A DNA stretch of 64,000 bases. Source: Armigeres subalbatus. Its lineage: Eukaryota > Arthropoda > Insecta > Diptera > Culicidae. How positions within the stretch are numbered: position 1 is the first letter of the stretch; the number at the start of each line of letters is the position of its first letter. The stretch covers positions 496,001 to 560,000 of the forward strand of contig NW_026943245.1 in NCBI RefSeq assembly GCF_024139115.2, read 5' to 3'. Made by a program: the position numbers and the translations under genes. Shown piece after piece: positions 46,110 to 56,450 of this stretch. Under the pieces are notes generated by a model. That model saw only the letters and a program-made list of their open reading frames with translations. It was not told the DNA's origin and ran no database searches.

Positions 46110-48980
46110 AGTTTCGATATATTGTCAAAATTTCAATCGCATGAAAAGTCCAGCTGAAAGAAAGCAAATTTATAAAAAACATTTTAAGCACATCTTTTTC
46201 GGCCTTTTGGCCAACGAAACTAGCTGAGTCGAAAGCGTAAAAAGTGAAGAAGTTTTTGAAAGCAGTTTTAATGTATTTCGAAACAACAGAAATTTGTATG
46301 AGTCCAATAGGAAATCCGGTGGGGGAGTTGTTGTAGCTATTTCGACTACCTTTAATTCAGAAATGATTCCTACATCTAAATTTAAAGAATTTGAGCATGT
46401 TTGGGTGAAATCATACATCGCAGGTGAAACACACGTGTTTGCCTCGGTGTATTTTCCACCTAACCATGCTCATAAAAGCACGTATGAAAGTTTTTTCCAA
46501 TGTGCTGAACAAATTTTATCACAACTCCCTCCAGAGGTTAAAGTTCACATCTATGGTGACTTTAACCAACGCAATGCCGATTTCATTCTGGACTCTGAAA
46601 ATGAAAGTATTCTACTCCCAGTCGTTGGGGACAATGAAACATTGCAATTTATTTTCGATTCAACCTCTAAACTTGGGCTTAATCAAATTAACCATATAAA
46701 AACAGACAGCAATGCTATTTGGACTTTTTATTAACTAACGTATATGAAGATTTCTGTGTGACTGAATCATTAAATCCATTGTGGAAAAATGAAGCGTTTC
46801 ACACAGCAATCGAATATTCTTTAATCATTCACGCCCACCAAAGACCCAACGACTATGAGTACGAGGAAGTCTTCGAATACCATTCAGCAGACTATGAAAG
46901 AATTAAACTAAGATTAAATAGTATTAATTGGCAGTCAATTATAAGGAATGAAGGAAACATCGATACTGCTGCATACACTTTTAACGAAACTTTACAGCAA
47001 ATAATTGAACAAGAAATTCCACTTAAGAAAAAACGACGACAAAGAAATACAAAAGTCCAAGCTGGTACAATAGTCAACTTCAAAATTTGAAAAATCGCAA
47101 ACAAAAAGCACATAAAATCTCCAAGAAAGAAGAGAGTGATCAAAACTTTGCGAAATATTTGGAAATCTGCAACCAACTGAATCTAGCCATCAGTAATGCA
47201 CTTGAAAAATATAATTCAAAAATTGAGCTTGAAATAAAGTCCTGTCCAAAAAACTTTTTCAATTACGTAAAAACAAAATTAAAATTAGACAATTTCCATC
47301 TGTAATGCACCTCGACGAAAATGTTGGCGATAGCTCGGAAAAAACTGTAATTTTTTTTTCCAAGACATCTATACTACATTTTCGGAAGAAGATCGCGATT
47401 ATTTTGCGTTTTATCCAGAATTTTTCAGAGATGTTGGTGTAAATCAAATTCAAGTCCAGGAAATTTTCGACGCTCTAATGAACTTGGATGCTTCGAAGGG
47501 ACCTGGCCCGGACACGATTCCACCAGTATTTATTTAAAAAAAAATAGCAAAAGAACTCACTACTCCTCTATATTGGCTTTTCAATAAGTCTCTGGAATCT
47601 GGAATCTTCCCAAAAATATGGAAAAGCTCTTTTCTAGTACCAATATTTAAATCTGGTCGAAAATCAGACGTACGTAATTATCGTGGCATAGCCCTTATCT
47701 CTTGCATTCCAAAACTTTTCGAGGCAATTGTCAACGAGAAGCTATTTTTGCAAATCAAAAACAGAGTAACTGACACACAACACGGCTTTTTTAAAGGTCG
47801 CTCGACCTCAACAAATCTCCTTCAATTCGTAGATTTTTCATTGAATGCAATGGATAACGGCAACCATGTAGAAGCTCTATATACGGACTTTAGCAAGGCA
47901 TTCGATCGCATTGATATACCGATGCTGCTTTTTAAACTACACAAAATTGGAATTGAACCACGACTCCTGAAATGGCTTGAATCATACCTAACTGACCGCC
48001 AACAAATTATCAAATTTAATGGATACAAACCAAAACCAATTCAGGTCACATCGGGAGTCCCTCAAGGCTCTCATTTGTGCCCTCTTATTATAATCTTGTA
48101 TGTAACCGATATTTCCTTCATTCGGAAAAACATTAAAGTGTTAATTTATGCCGATGACATGAAGCTCTTTGTGGAAATAAGAAATGAAGTCGATATCAAT
48201 GAGTTCCGTAATGAAATAGACAAATTCTACATATGGTGCAAGAAAAGTCTATTAGAACTGAATGTAAAGAAATGCAACTCAATATCATTTAGCAGAAAAA
48301 GAACAATACCAAACATTTCAATCGCATTAGGAAATCAGAATGTGGAAAAATGTGAAAGAGTAAGGGACTTAGGAGTAATCTTAGACTCTAAACTTTCTTT
48401 CGTAGACCACTACAACACAATCATTCACAGGGCTAATAACATGCTAGGGTTCATAAAGCGTTTCTGCTATAACTTTCATGACCCATATACAATTAAAACA
48501 CTTTATGTAGCTTATGTTAGATCAATAATGGAATATTGCAGTATTGTATGGTCTCCTTTCTCAATCACGCACGAAGAGAGATTAGAATCTGTACAAAAGC
48601 AATTTTTACTATTTGCTCTTCGTAAATTAGGCTGGACATCATTTCCACTCCCATCATACAAAGCACGCTGCATGCTTATTGACATACAGACTTTGAAAGA
48701 GCGGCGTGAAATAGCAATGGTTTCCTTCGTAAATGATATCGTTTCGCAACGTGTTGATTCACCTGAAATCTTATCAAAATTAAACTTTTATATTCCTTCA
48801 AGGCAACTTCGTAATCGTACCTTATTTATAACAAACTGTCATCGAACAAATTATGCCAAATTTCGACCTTTGAATCGAATAATGGGCATTTACAATCAAC
48901 ACTGCGAAGCTATCGACTTTACAATGTCTCGGCAGAATCTCAAAATATATTTTAGTAGAATTCAAAATCGCAGCACATAA
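46078..48980 (+). pseudogene. ORF2: APE endonuclease plus reverse transcriptase
   Basis: The endonuclease frame opens after a stop at 46075 with SIYCQNFNRMKSPAERK, is cut by TGA at 46225, and resumes with NRKSGGGVVVAIST and HIYGDFNQRNADF (catalytic Asp/Asn). Frame changes follow near 46730, 47085 and within 47300-47520 (homopolymer runs). The linker has LDASKGPGPDTIPP. The RT is continuous from 47748: motif A YTDFSKAFDRID, motif B GVPQGSHLCPLIIILY, motif C IYADDMKLF, all with catalytic aspartates. It runs to ...YFSRIQNRST. The fingers motif VRNYRGIALISCIPKLFEAI lies just upstream in another frame. Clade within the CR1/Jockey group is not resolved. Confidence 0.85.
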
Positions 48981-49499
48981 GACAAAAGATATAACATTTT
49001 CTATCTGTACTATTGATTCTCTAGTTAATTTTTATTATAAATACATGTTAAATATTTCACAATTTGTGTATATTAGCATTAAGAAATGAAAAATTATGTA
49101 TATTTATATGTACTAGTCTACGACGGTTGACGAAAATTAATAAATAAATAAAAAACGCCGATCTATCACTTGTGAGATGAACCTCTGCTCGCTTTTGAAG
49201 GTAGGTGGGGTGAAAATCACGTCTTGGCTGCCTAAAATGGTTTGAACCCTTAGGTAAAGGTAAAGAAGGAGATTCCTTGGCAGTAGTACGACCCAATGTA
49301 CATCACCTTTTGAAGAATCGTTCCCACCTAATGATTCTGTTGGGACTGGAGCTGACAACGTTGCAACGAAGTGTCTCTCGGTTATCGACAGCTGTACAAC
49401 TCGCCACCGGTTTTTTACCCTTGAAGCAGTGAAATTTAAGTTGCATTGGATTCAATAAGTCAAAATATGCTGCTAGATGGGAAATGAAGAAGCAAACTG

Positions 49500-49785
49500 A
49501 CTTATCAAGCCATTTGGCCGAATGCCACTTGGCCGTACAGCACGTTAGGCCAAAAGTCATCTTTCAGAATTCCATTCGACAGAATTGAACGTTTGATCGA
49601 AATAGTTATTCGGTCAATAATGTTATTTGGCCTCAAGCGACATAAGGCGGAAAAACAAACAGCCGAAAATGTCGTTCAGCCGAACTATTCATTTGGCCGG
49701 AAATCATTTGGTCATTCGGAAAATAAAATAGGTGGTTTGGCCGAAAATGCTGTTTGACTAAAGTGGTCGTTTGGTGAGAAGGGAT
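49500..49785. repeat. Degenerate TTCGGCCAAATG-type repeat
   Basis: CATTTGGCCGAATGCCACTT, TTTGGCCGGAAATC and TTCGGTCAATAA words, same family as 5.44 kb. The preceding 49152-49500 holds nothing recognised. Confidence 0.65.
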
Positions 49786-49969
49786 TGTATTCTTCTTTTT
49801 GCTTCCTTCATTCGTCCTTAATTCATTCTTCTTCCTTCTGTTTTGCCTTTCTCGTATACTAAGTATACGTAAAGGCTATATGATCACTCCAAAACCAAAC
49901 TTTTTATAGAGGGCTCGGACACCCATAGTGTTATATACCAATCGACTCAGCTCGATGAATTGAGGTGAT

Positions 49970-50020
49970 GTCTGTTTGTGTGTATGTATGTGTGTGTGTG
50001 TGTGTGTGTGTATGTGTGTA
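49970..50020. repeat. (TG)n microsatellite
   Basis: TGTGTGTATGTATGTG followed by about 15 TG units and TATGTGTGTA, within the repeat-family copy just left of the RTE insertion. Confidence 0.9.
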
Positions 50021-51847
50021 CTTACTTGATACTTGATGGGCTACAGCTCTTCGATGAACCTACGCCGAATGGAGTATCCTTCTCCACTGGACTCGATCCT
50101 GGGTCAATCGCTTCCAGTCGCCCTGAACATTGAGCGCCCTCAGGTCCTCTTCAACTGCAAAAAGCCATCGTGTACGCGGCCTTCCACGAAGCCTGCGGCC
50201 TCTTCCGGGTTCTCTAGTAAATATTTTCTTCGCTTGACGTTCTTCCGGCATACGAACAACGTGACCAGCCCACCGTAGTCTGCCGTGTTGTATAAGCTTA
50301 ATAATATCCAACCCTTTATACACCTGGTACAATTCGTGATTCATGCGACGCCGCCAGATACCGTTCTCCTGTTTACCGCCGAGTATTATCCGCAGCACCT
50401 TACGCTCAAATACTGCGAGAGCTCTCCGATCAGCTTCCTTTAACGTCCATGTCTCATGGCCGTATAAAGCCACCGGAAGAATCAGAGTAGTATCAGTGCG
50501 AGTTTTGTTTTCGTTTGCAGACTATGGGACTTAAGCTGGTTACGAAGTCCGTAATAAGCCCTATTTTCAGCTGCAATACGCCTTTTCACCTCGCGGGTAA
50601 CATCATTACTGCACGTCACTAATGTTCCAAGATACACAAATTCTTCTACCACTTCAAATTTTTCACCATCCAACACCATTTTACTACCACCACCAATAAT
50701 GAACCCACGTTGATTGCCAGCAACCATGTACTTCGTTTTGCTGGTATTGATCGTGAATCCAATCCTCGCTGTCTCCCTCTTAAAAGGCACAAAAGCCTCT
50801 TCCACGGCACGGCGATCAATTCCGATAATATCGATATCGTCCACAAATCCCAGGAGCATATGCGATTTTGTGGTAATGGTACCACTTCTTTGCACACCAG
50901 CTCTCCTTATCGCTCCCTCGAGCGCTATATTGAACAGTAGATTTGAGAGTGCATCACCCTGCTTTAATCCATCTAAGGTAACAAATGACGTCGATTTTTC
51001 AGCCGTAACCCTTACACTTGATTTCGATCCGTCCAACGTTATACGAATCAGCCGTATCAGTTTCGCCGGAAAACCATGTTCAAGCATAATTTGCCATAAT
51101 TCATTCCGTTTCACTGAATCGTACGCCGCCTTGAAATCAATAAACAGATGATGTGTCTGCAAGTTGTACTCCCGGAATTTATTAAGGATTTGTCTCAGGG
51201 TAAACATTTGATCCGTCGTTGATCGGCCCTCACGAAAATCTGCTTGGTATTCGCCGACGAAGGACTCTTCAAGCGGTCTCAATCTGTTGAACAGAATACG
51301 GGACATAATTTTGTACGCCAAATTAAGGAGGGTTATTCCTCGGTAATTGGCGCACTCCAGTCTGTGCCTTTTCTTAAAGAGAGGGAAAATGAGGCCGTCC
51401 AACCAGCTAGCAGGCATTTCCTCGTCTTCCCATATTTTCGACATAATATGGTGCAGAACTTCATAAAGCTGCTCACTGCCATGTTTGAGAAGTTCAGCCG
51501 GGAGCTAGTCCTTCCCCGCAGCCTTATTGTTTTTCAGCTCTTTAACAGCTTCTTTAACCTCATCTAGTGTAGGTGACTCCACAGCTTGTCCATAGTCGCT
51601 AATATTTATTCTGTTCATCGATGCACCGTCACTTCCACCATTCAACAAAGTCTCGAAGTGTTGCTTCCACCAGGCAGCCACTTCAGTTTTATCTGTCAGC
51701 AAATTCCCTTGTTGGTCGTTGCACATGACGGGAGATGGCGCTGTCTTTCTCCGCACGCCATTGACTGACTCATAAAACCTCCGCATATCGTCCTGCTCCA
51801 TTTTTTTCTGCGCCTCACTAATAACTTGTTCTTCGTGTATGTGTGTA
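50008..51847 (-). mobile_element. RTE-clade non-LTR retrotransposon, 5' truncated, with probable 13-bp target duplication
   Basis: The element is 50021-51834 on the minus strand. Its 3' end reads ATCAAGTATCAAGTAAG, a short-repeat tail as in other RTE elements. GTGTATGTGTGTA flanks it at 50008-50020 and 51835-51847, but the target is low-complexity, so chance is possible. It is a different subfamily from the copies at 1-2712 and 52.8-53.9 kb. Confidence 0.82.
50060..51834 (-). pseudogene. RTE ORF2, linker, reverse transcriptase and C-terminal domain
   Basis: From its 5' end (51834) it reads EQVISEAQKKMEQDDMRRFY, AAWWKQHFETLLNGG, then LKNNKAAGKD. A break follows, then an open frame of 320 codons (51444-50482): SWLDGLIFPLFKKRHRLECA, NYRGITLLNLAYK, GRSTTDQMFTLRQIL, motif A FIDFKAAYDS, motif B LKQGDALSNLLF and motif C GFVDDIDIIG. 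The latter has Val where Ala/Ala-like residues are usual but keeps both aspartates. After a stop near 50480, ALYGHETWTLKEADRRAL and RLRWAGHVVRMPEER complete the RTE C-terminus, ending RRILHSA. The endonuclease is absent. Relatively well preserved but interrupted. Confidence 0.88.
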
Positions 51848-52326
51848 TGTGTACAACATTTTCTAGACACACTTTTTGGAACTTAGCATTGGCCGAATTA
51901 CTCGCAACAACTTTCATTGGACCTGTCCCATTGTTTGCTATTGAAAATTGGCCAGATTGGACTATGGGATCGGAAGTTATGGCCAAAATATTACTTCGAC
52001 TTAGCTCGACGAATTGAGGTGGTGTCTGTTTGTGTGTATGTATGTATGTGTGTGTGTATGTGTGAATGTGTACAAAATTTTGTAGATACACTTTTTGGAA
52101 CTTAGCATTGACCGAATTACTCGCAACAAGTTTTATTCGACTGAGAATCTTGTCCCATTGTTTGCTATCGGAAATTAGCCAGATTGCACCATGGGATCAG
52201 AAGTTATGGCCAAAATACTATTTCTATGCCTAAAACACTCTAAAAAAAACTCACTCATATTTTTAAGCATTTTTTTTTGCACGAGAAAGGCACCAACACC
52301 GCTAGGTGTATTAATCAGGGTTTTTC

Positions 52327-52610
52327 TTTCTACTTCCGTCTTCCTATGTTTCCTTTTTCCTTTTTCTTGTTCTTTATTCCTTCTTACAAATTCATTCTCT
52401 CGTCTTCTTTACCCATTTTCCTTCATATTTTTCTTTTTTATTCAACTTTTTTTTAATTTTTGTTTCTTCTTTTTTCTTATTTCGTCCTTTCTTTTATATT
52501 TCTTCCTTCTTCCATCATCTGTTACCTTCTTCCTTTTTCCTTCTACATTTTCCCTTCTTCCTTCTCCCCACTTTTCCTTCATTTTTTAACTTTTTTCTTT
52601 CTCAACATGT
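52327..52610. repeat. Pyrimidine-rich tract
   Basis: Almost continuous T/C sequence of TTTTTCCTT and TTCTTCCTT words for about 280 bases. The 132- and 111-codon plus-strand frames (F/L/S-rich) are compositional artefacts. Confidence 0.75.
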
Positions 52611-52774
52611 TTTTCGTTTTCGACCTTTTGTCCTTTCCACCTTCTGTTCATTTTGACGTTTTGTCTTTTCGACCTTTGTCCCTTCGGCTTCTTGTTCTTT
52701 CGACCACATGTTTTTCGACCTTTTTGTCCATTCAATCTTTTGCCTTTAGACCTTTTGTCATAAATTTCATTATC
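52611..52774. repeat. TTCGACCTTTTGTC-type degenerate repeat
   Basis: Repeated TTTTCGACC and CCTTTTGTC words, apparently a T-rich relative of the TTCGGCC family. Confidence 0.5.
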
Positions 52775-53889
52775 ATTCATTTTACTTACATCTAAACAAA
52801 TACTTGACGGAAAAATGCACGATTCAAGGCCGCTTCTCTCCATCCTCGAAAGGGCCCCACGCTCGCCAAGTCGTTCTACACCTGGTCAGCCCACCTCGAT
52901 TGCTGCGCTCCACGCCTTCTTCTACAAGCCGGACCAGAAGCAAACACCATCATTGCAGGGTTACTGTCCGGAATTCTTGCAACATGCCCTGCCCATATTA
53001 CTCTTCCGGATTTAGCTACCTTCAGGATACTGGTTTCGTCGTAGAGCTGAGCGAGCTCGTGGTTCATCGTTCGCTGCCACTCACCGTCTTCTTGCATTCC
53101 GCCGAAGATGGTCCTAAGCACCCGTCTCTCAAATACTCCGAGTGCTTGCAAGTCCTCCTCGAGCATGGTCCAAGTTTCATGTCCGCAGAGGACTACCGAT
53201 TTTATGAGCGTTTTGTACATAACACATTTGGTGCGGGTGTGAATATTTTTGCCTTTCTCGTACAACAAAGTTGTACCAGAAGGCTATAATTTCACTCCAA
53301 AAGTGTGTATGTGTGTAGCCCATGAATATTTTTTTTTGTTAAACGCGTTTCATATAGAAGGGCTTGACAGATTCGAGTGCAACTGGTTTCATTCGACGGA
53401 GCAAATTTCCTAGTTGGACACTATTGTTTTTGTTTTTTAATAAATCAAGCGGTTTGGATTATATTTTTATTTTTTAATCAACAAAAACACAAATGCACAT
53501 TGAATCATTAATCATTTATTTTAGCCGTGGCGCAACCCACGGTAACCAACGGTGAGTAATTTTTAAGCAACGTACTAGAATTGCACCACATCTTTTTACC
53601 GCCGAAATGTAGACAATAAGCACTGCATTTACAACATTAATTCGAATTCAACATATTGAATCGAGAAAGGCATCATCACCACCGGTGGATAAATTTTGGT
53701 TTTTTAAGTATCTCATGGAGCCCGTAGTAGGCCCGATTTCCACAGATGATGCGCCTTCATATTTCACGAATAAAATTATTATCAGCCGTTAGAAAGGATC
53801 CAAGGTAGACGAATTCATCGACCACCTTTAAAGTATCCCCATCTATCGCAACATTGCTTCCCAGGCGGGCCCTGTCGCCGACAATCATG
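52775..53889 (-). mobile_element. RTE non-LTR fragment (3' part), split by a MITE-like insertion
   Basis: Same family as 1-2712. On the minus strand it runs from CGCCTGGGAAGCAATGTTGC (53880) through GTCGATGAATTCGTCTACCT and GGCGCATCATCTGTGG to about 53711. It resumes at 53250 with CGCACCAAATGTGTTATGTA, and HETWTMLEEDLQALGVFERR, MNHELAQLYDE and WAGHVARIPDSNPAMMVFAS are readable in one frame to 52876. The 3' end matches TTTGTTTAGATGTAAG of the first copy. Most of the element, including endonuclease and catalytic RT, is missing. It is 5' truncated at about 53889. Confidence 0.85.
53251..53705 (+). mobile_element. GCCTTFTCGT-type MITE-like repeat inserted in the RTE fragment
   Basis: It begins GCCTTTCTCGTACAACAAAG and ends CGAGAAAGGCATCATCACCA then CCGGTGGATAAATTTTGG, so it has the same termini and the same right-end layout as 49845-52326. 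The interior differs. T-rich sequence at both ends hides any target duplication. The family symbol in the call refers to the GCCTTTCTCGT terminus. Confidence 0.75.
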
Positions 53890-54125
53890 CCAAACGTCCT
53901 ATTCGACCAAATGTTCTATCGGCCAAAAGTCCTATTCGTCATTTGTTCTATTCTGCCAAATTTTCTATTCTAAATGTCCTATTCGGCCAAATGTCCTATT
54001 CGGCCAAATGTCATATTAGGCCGGATGACCAGTTCGACCAAATGACTTCCGGCCATATGAATTTCGGCCTAATGGTTTGTTCGGCCTAGTGGCATCCGGC
54101 CAAATGGCTTTTGGCCGAACAACCC
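53890..54125. repeat. Degenerate TTCGGCCAAATG-type repeat
   Basis: Repeated CTATTCGGCCAAATGTC and CCGGCCAAATGGC words abutting the truncated 5' end of the RTE copy; same family as 5.44 kb. Confidence 0.75.
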
Positions 54126-54945
54126 TTCGTCGTTCCTCGTAGTGCTTCTTCCACCTTTCGATCACCACACGCTCGTCTGTCAAGACTCAAGGTGCATCCC
54201 AATACTGCCATTATGTTACTTGGTTTTTGGTACTTGAATTGTATAAAAAAAACCAAATCTCTTTGTTTAAGTTGGTAGATAATTGGAACATTAGTGCAAT
54301 CAAGAAAGCATTTGAAATTAAGCTGAAAATTCTGCAGTCCTGATTCAGGGAAACAGGAAAACCCCATATATAAATAGCAATCAACGTTCTAGCCCTTGTA
54401 CACTGTACAGGGTTTTACATTTCTGATGTAAGCCGGGAAAGGGTGACTGAGAAAAGATTGAAAAGAAGAAAACAAACCCCACAGTACTTTGATTAATGGT
54501 TTGACTAATGGATTGCGTTAAGCGAGCGTTTGTTGTGATGGTCAAGATTGAGAAATGTAATTAGATTAGAAGCGACTCCTATCTGGAAGTATGTTTGGAA
54601 ACAGAGACATAGTTGGGGTTTGTCAAGATTCAATACCATCGATCAATTAAATTTGCTTTAGAAATGACTCAACCGTTCGTTTCAGAAGCTGAATCCTCAT
54701 CCACAAATACATATTTTAGTAACAAAAACACGAAAAAACATTTTTTGGTTCGCTAATGTTTTGCAAAGTACATTTATGGATGATTGCTATCAATCTCCTA
54801 ACTGCAAATGTCCACATGTGTTAAGTTTTGCCTATATCTGTTGGTGTGTATTGAAGAAGTTGAAAGGTGTTGTGTAAATTGGTTCAAAAACAGTGTCATT
54901 GGTTTTTTCCTCAAGTGTACAGTTATATGCAGTTTCACAATCAAA
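54126..54945. other. Unassigned DNA
   Basis: No gene or known repeat, apart from CTTCCACCTTTCGATCACCA near 54148, which resembles the complement of the RTE linker (…GATCGAAAGGTGGAAGCAGC at 1100). It may be a stray RTE remnant of ~80 bp. Confidence 0.45.
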
Positions 54946-55335
54946 TAAAGTCGACTCTCTACATCTCGTTGTTCTGTATCTCAATATCTCTCCCTATGCC
55001 GATGGTTACCTCGGTCCCTTCGATCCTCATGCATTTGGGTATTCTACATCTCGATAACCTCCTTATCTCGATATCTCTCTATCTCGATGTCTTCTGATAA
55101 TATTTTGTTTCTGATTCACTCTCCTTATGTCGATATGTTCAAATTTTTAGGCTACTAGACCATTTTTGGAAAATAACAAACATATCTACAACAAGATATG
55201 ACATTTGTTTTGTTGACGTTTTTCATAGCAACGAGCTTTTTTGGATCTAGTACCCAATTCAATATTCCTTCCATTCCTCGATGTCTCCCTATCTCGATGG
55301 TCCATTCAATATCGAGATGTGGAGAGGCGACTGTA
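54946..55335. mobile_element. pogo/Tigger-like MITE with TA target duplication
   Basis: The element is 54948-55333. The left end AAGTCGACTCTCTACATCTC and the complement of the right end, CAGTCGCCTCTCCACATCTC, are imperfect inverted repeats (about 16 of 20). TA flanks both sides. The interior has many TATCTCGATATCTC words. The CAGTCG...CTC terminus and TA target fit the Tc1/mariner superfamily, pogo side. Confidence 0.72.
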
Positions 55336-56260
55336 ATTCAATTATATTTCATTGCTTTACCATGTACATCTTGAAAATGTGAGTCGAAAAATATGAGTTA
55401 AATGGAAAATATGAATAAATATTGTCATACATAAATAAAGACAACGTTTTTATCAAGTAAAACACACAGATAATAATTACCCCGTTATCAAATTTTAAAA
55501 TAGACAATCTGAAACTTGAAGCACACAGTTGGCGCATGTTTCACGTTTAATACCCTTGTTTTACTGAAATTATCTCATTGCTTCCCAGATAAGGCCAGCA
55601 TTATCTATTTTCGCAAAGGGGTAAACCCCTTTTTCAAACTGAACGAACACATGTGATCAAATTTAGATAGCCGTCCATATTCCGCTTATCATCCATATGG
55701 AGTGGTATTGTTATCAGCCATACTCCAGCGTATATAATTGATAAACAAACAATAACAGATGCAAATGTTCTGTTGGCACAGTGACTGACGGAAATGCGCT
55801 CGGTCCGTCCTCATATTACAAATGGGGCACACAAAATGTTAACTCCCAGAATATAAAATCGTAGATGCAAACATAATAAATTTTGTTCCACGCTTCTCTT
55901 ACCAGTAATCAAACACTTTTTGATGGGCGAAAATTATGATCGTTAACGATGGAATGGATAAGCCGTAAAACTCCCGGCTAATGGCTTTGCCCGAGTGAAT
56001 GATTGTGAACTAATGAACCTCGAACGCATTTGGGTGGTGTGATTCATTCAATTTCGTTTTAAATTGTACATCGTGCTATGATTGATGGCGGTTGATAGAA
56101 GAAACTCAGTGCTGACTTATTGATTCGAGAAAGCTCAATTTCGGTAGCTAAAGGAAATTTAACTTGAAAAATGTAAAATAAATAACGCGAAGTACGAGGG
56201 AAAACCTGGATTCTCCGGAATATTAAAACATCCCTGATGTGACCAAAGGAAGTCATCGTC
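55336..56260. other. Unassigned DNA
   Basis: Nothing recognised. Short frames of 62-91 codons lack domains. Confidence 0.4.
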
Positions 56261-56263
56261 GAG

Positions 56264-56450
56264 TTGATTTTTATGGCGGGCCGCTCTAAGATCATCTGCG
56301 CGACTGCAATCACATTAAAGGTGGTTGGTTTCAAATCCCAGTTCGCTCTAGATTTTTTTTCTGTTTTCTAAGCAACATTACTTGGTTTAGAAGTTTTCAC
56401 GAATACTAAGTTGCGAGGTGGAAAATTTCCGATTGTGGGATTCGATCAAT
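56264..56450 (+). mobile_element. Diverged tRNA-derived SINE
   Basis: CGGGCCGCTCTAAGATC at 56277 and GGTTGGTTTCAAATCCCAG at 56321 are A- and B-box-like. Downstream ACTTGGTTTAGAAGTTTTCA and GAATACTAAGTTGCGAGGTG resemble the 3' half of the SINE family at 21718, at reduced similarity. No target duplication found. Confidence 0.5.

Larger units (their letters stand above)
45250..49151 (+). mobile_element. Two-ORF non-LTR retrotransposon (CR1/Jockey group), decayed
   Basis: Order: a putative ORF1 (45373), an APE-type endonuclease (from about 46078), linker and reverse transcriptase to 48980, then a short 3' UTR ending in TTAATAAATAAATAAAA at 49137-49151, a typical non-LTR tail. The 5' boundary is not defined. 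ORF2 needs at least four frame changes, so the copy is dead, but the RT portion is open for 410 codons, implying fairly recent activity. Confidence 0.8.
49845..52326 (+). mobile_element. GCCTTTCTCGT/CACCGCTAGGTG repeat family copy, split by an RTE insertion
   Basis: It starts GCCTTTCTCGTATACTAAG and ends ACGAGAAAGGCACCAACACC then GCTAGGTG, giving inverted GCCTTTCTCGT termini. The interior is (GT)n-rich and contains a ~219-bp direct duplication: TGTACAACATTTTCTAGACA at 51850 and its counterpart at 52069, each followed by ACTTTTTGGAACTTAGCATT and TTATGGCCAAAATA. Bases 50021-51834 are a later retrotransposon insertion. Non-coding. Confidence 0.72.

Noticed and set aside
52199..52795. Hydrophobic open frames of 132 and 111 codons resembling membrane proteins.
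   Set aside because: They lie in a pyrimidine-rich tract, which automatically yields Phe/Leu/Ser codons.
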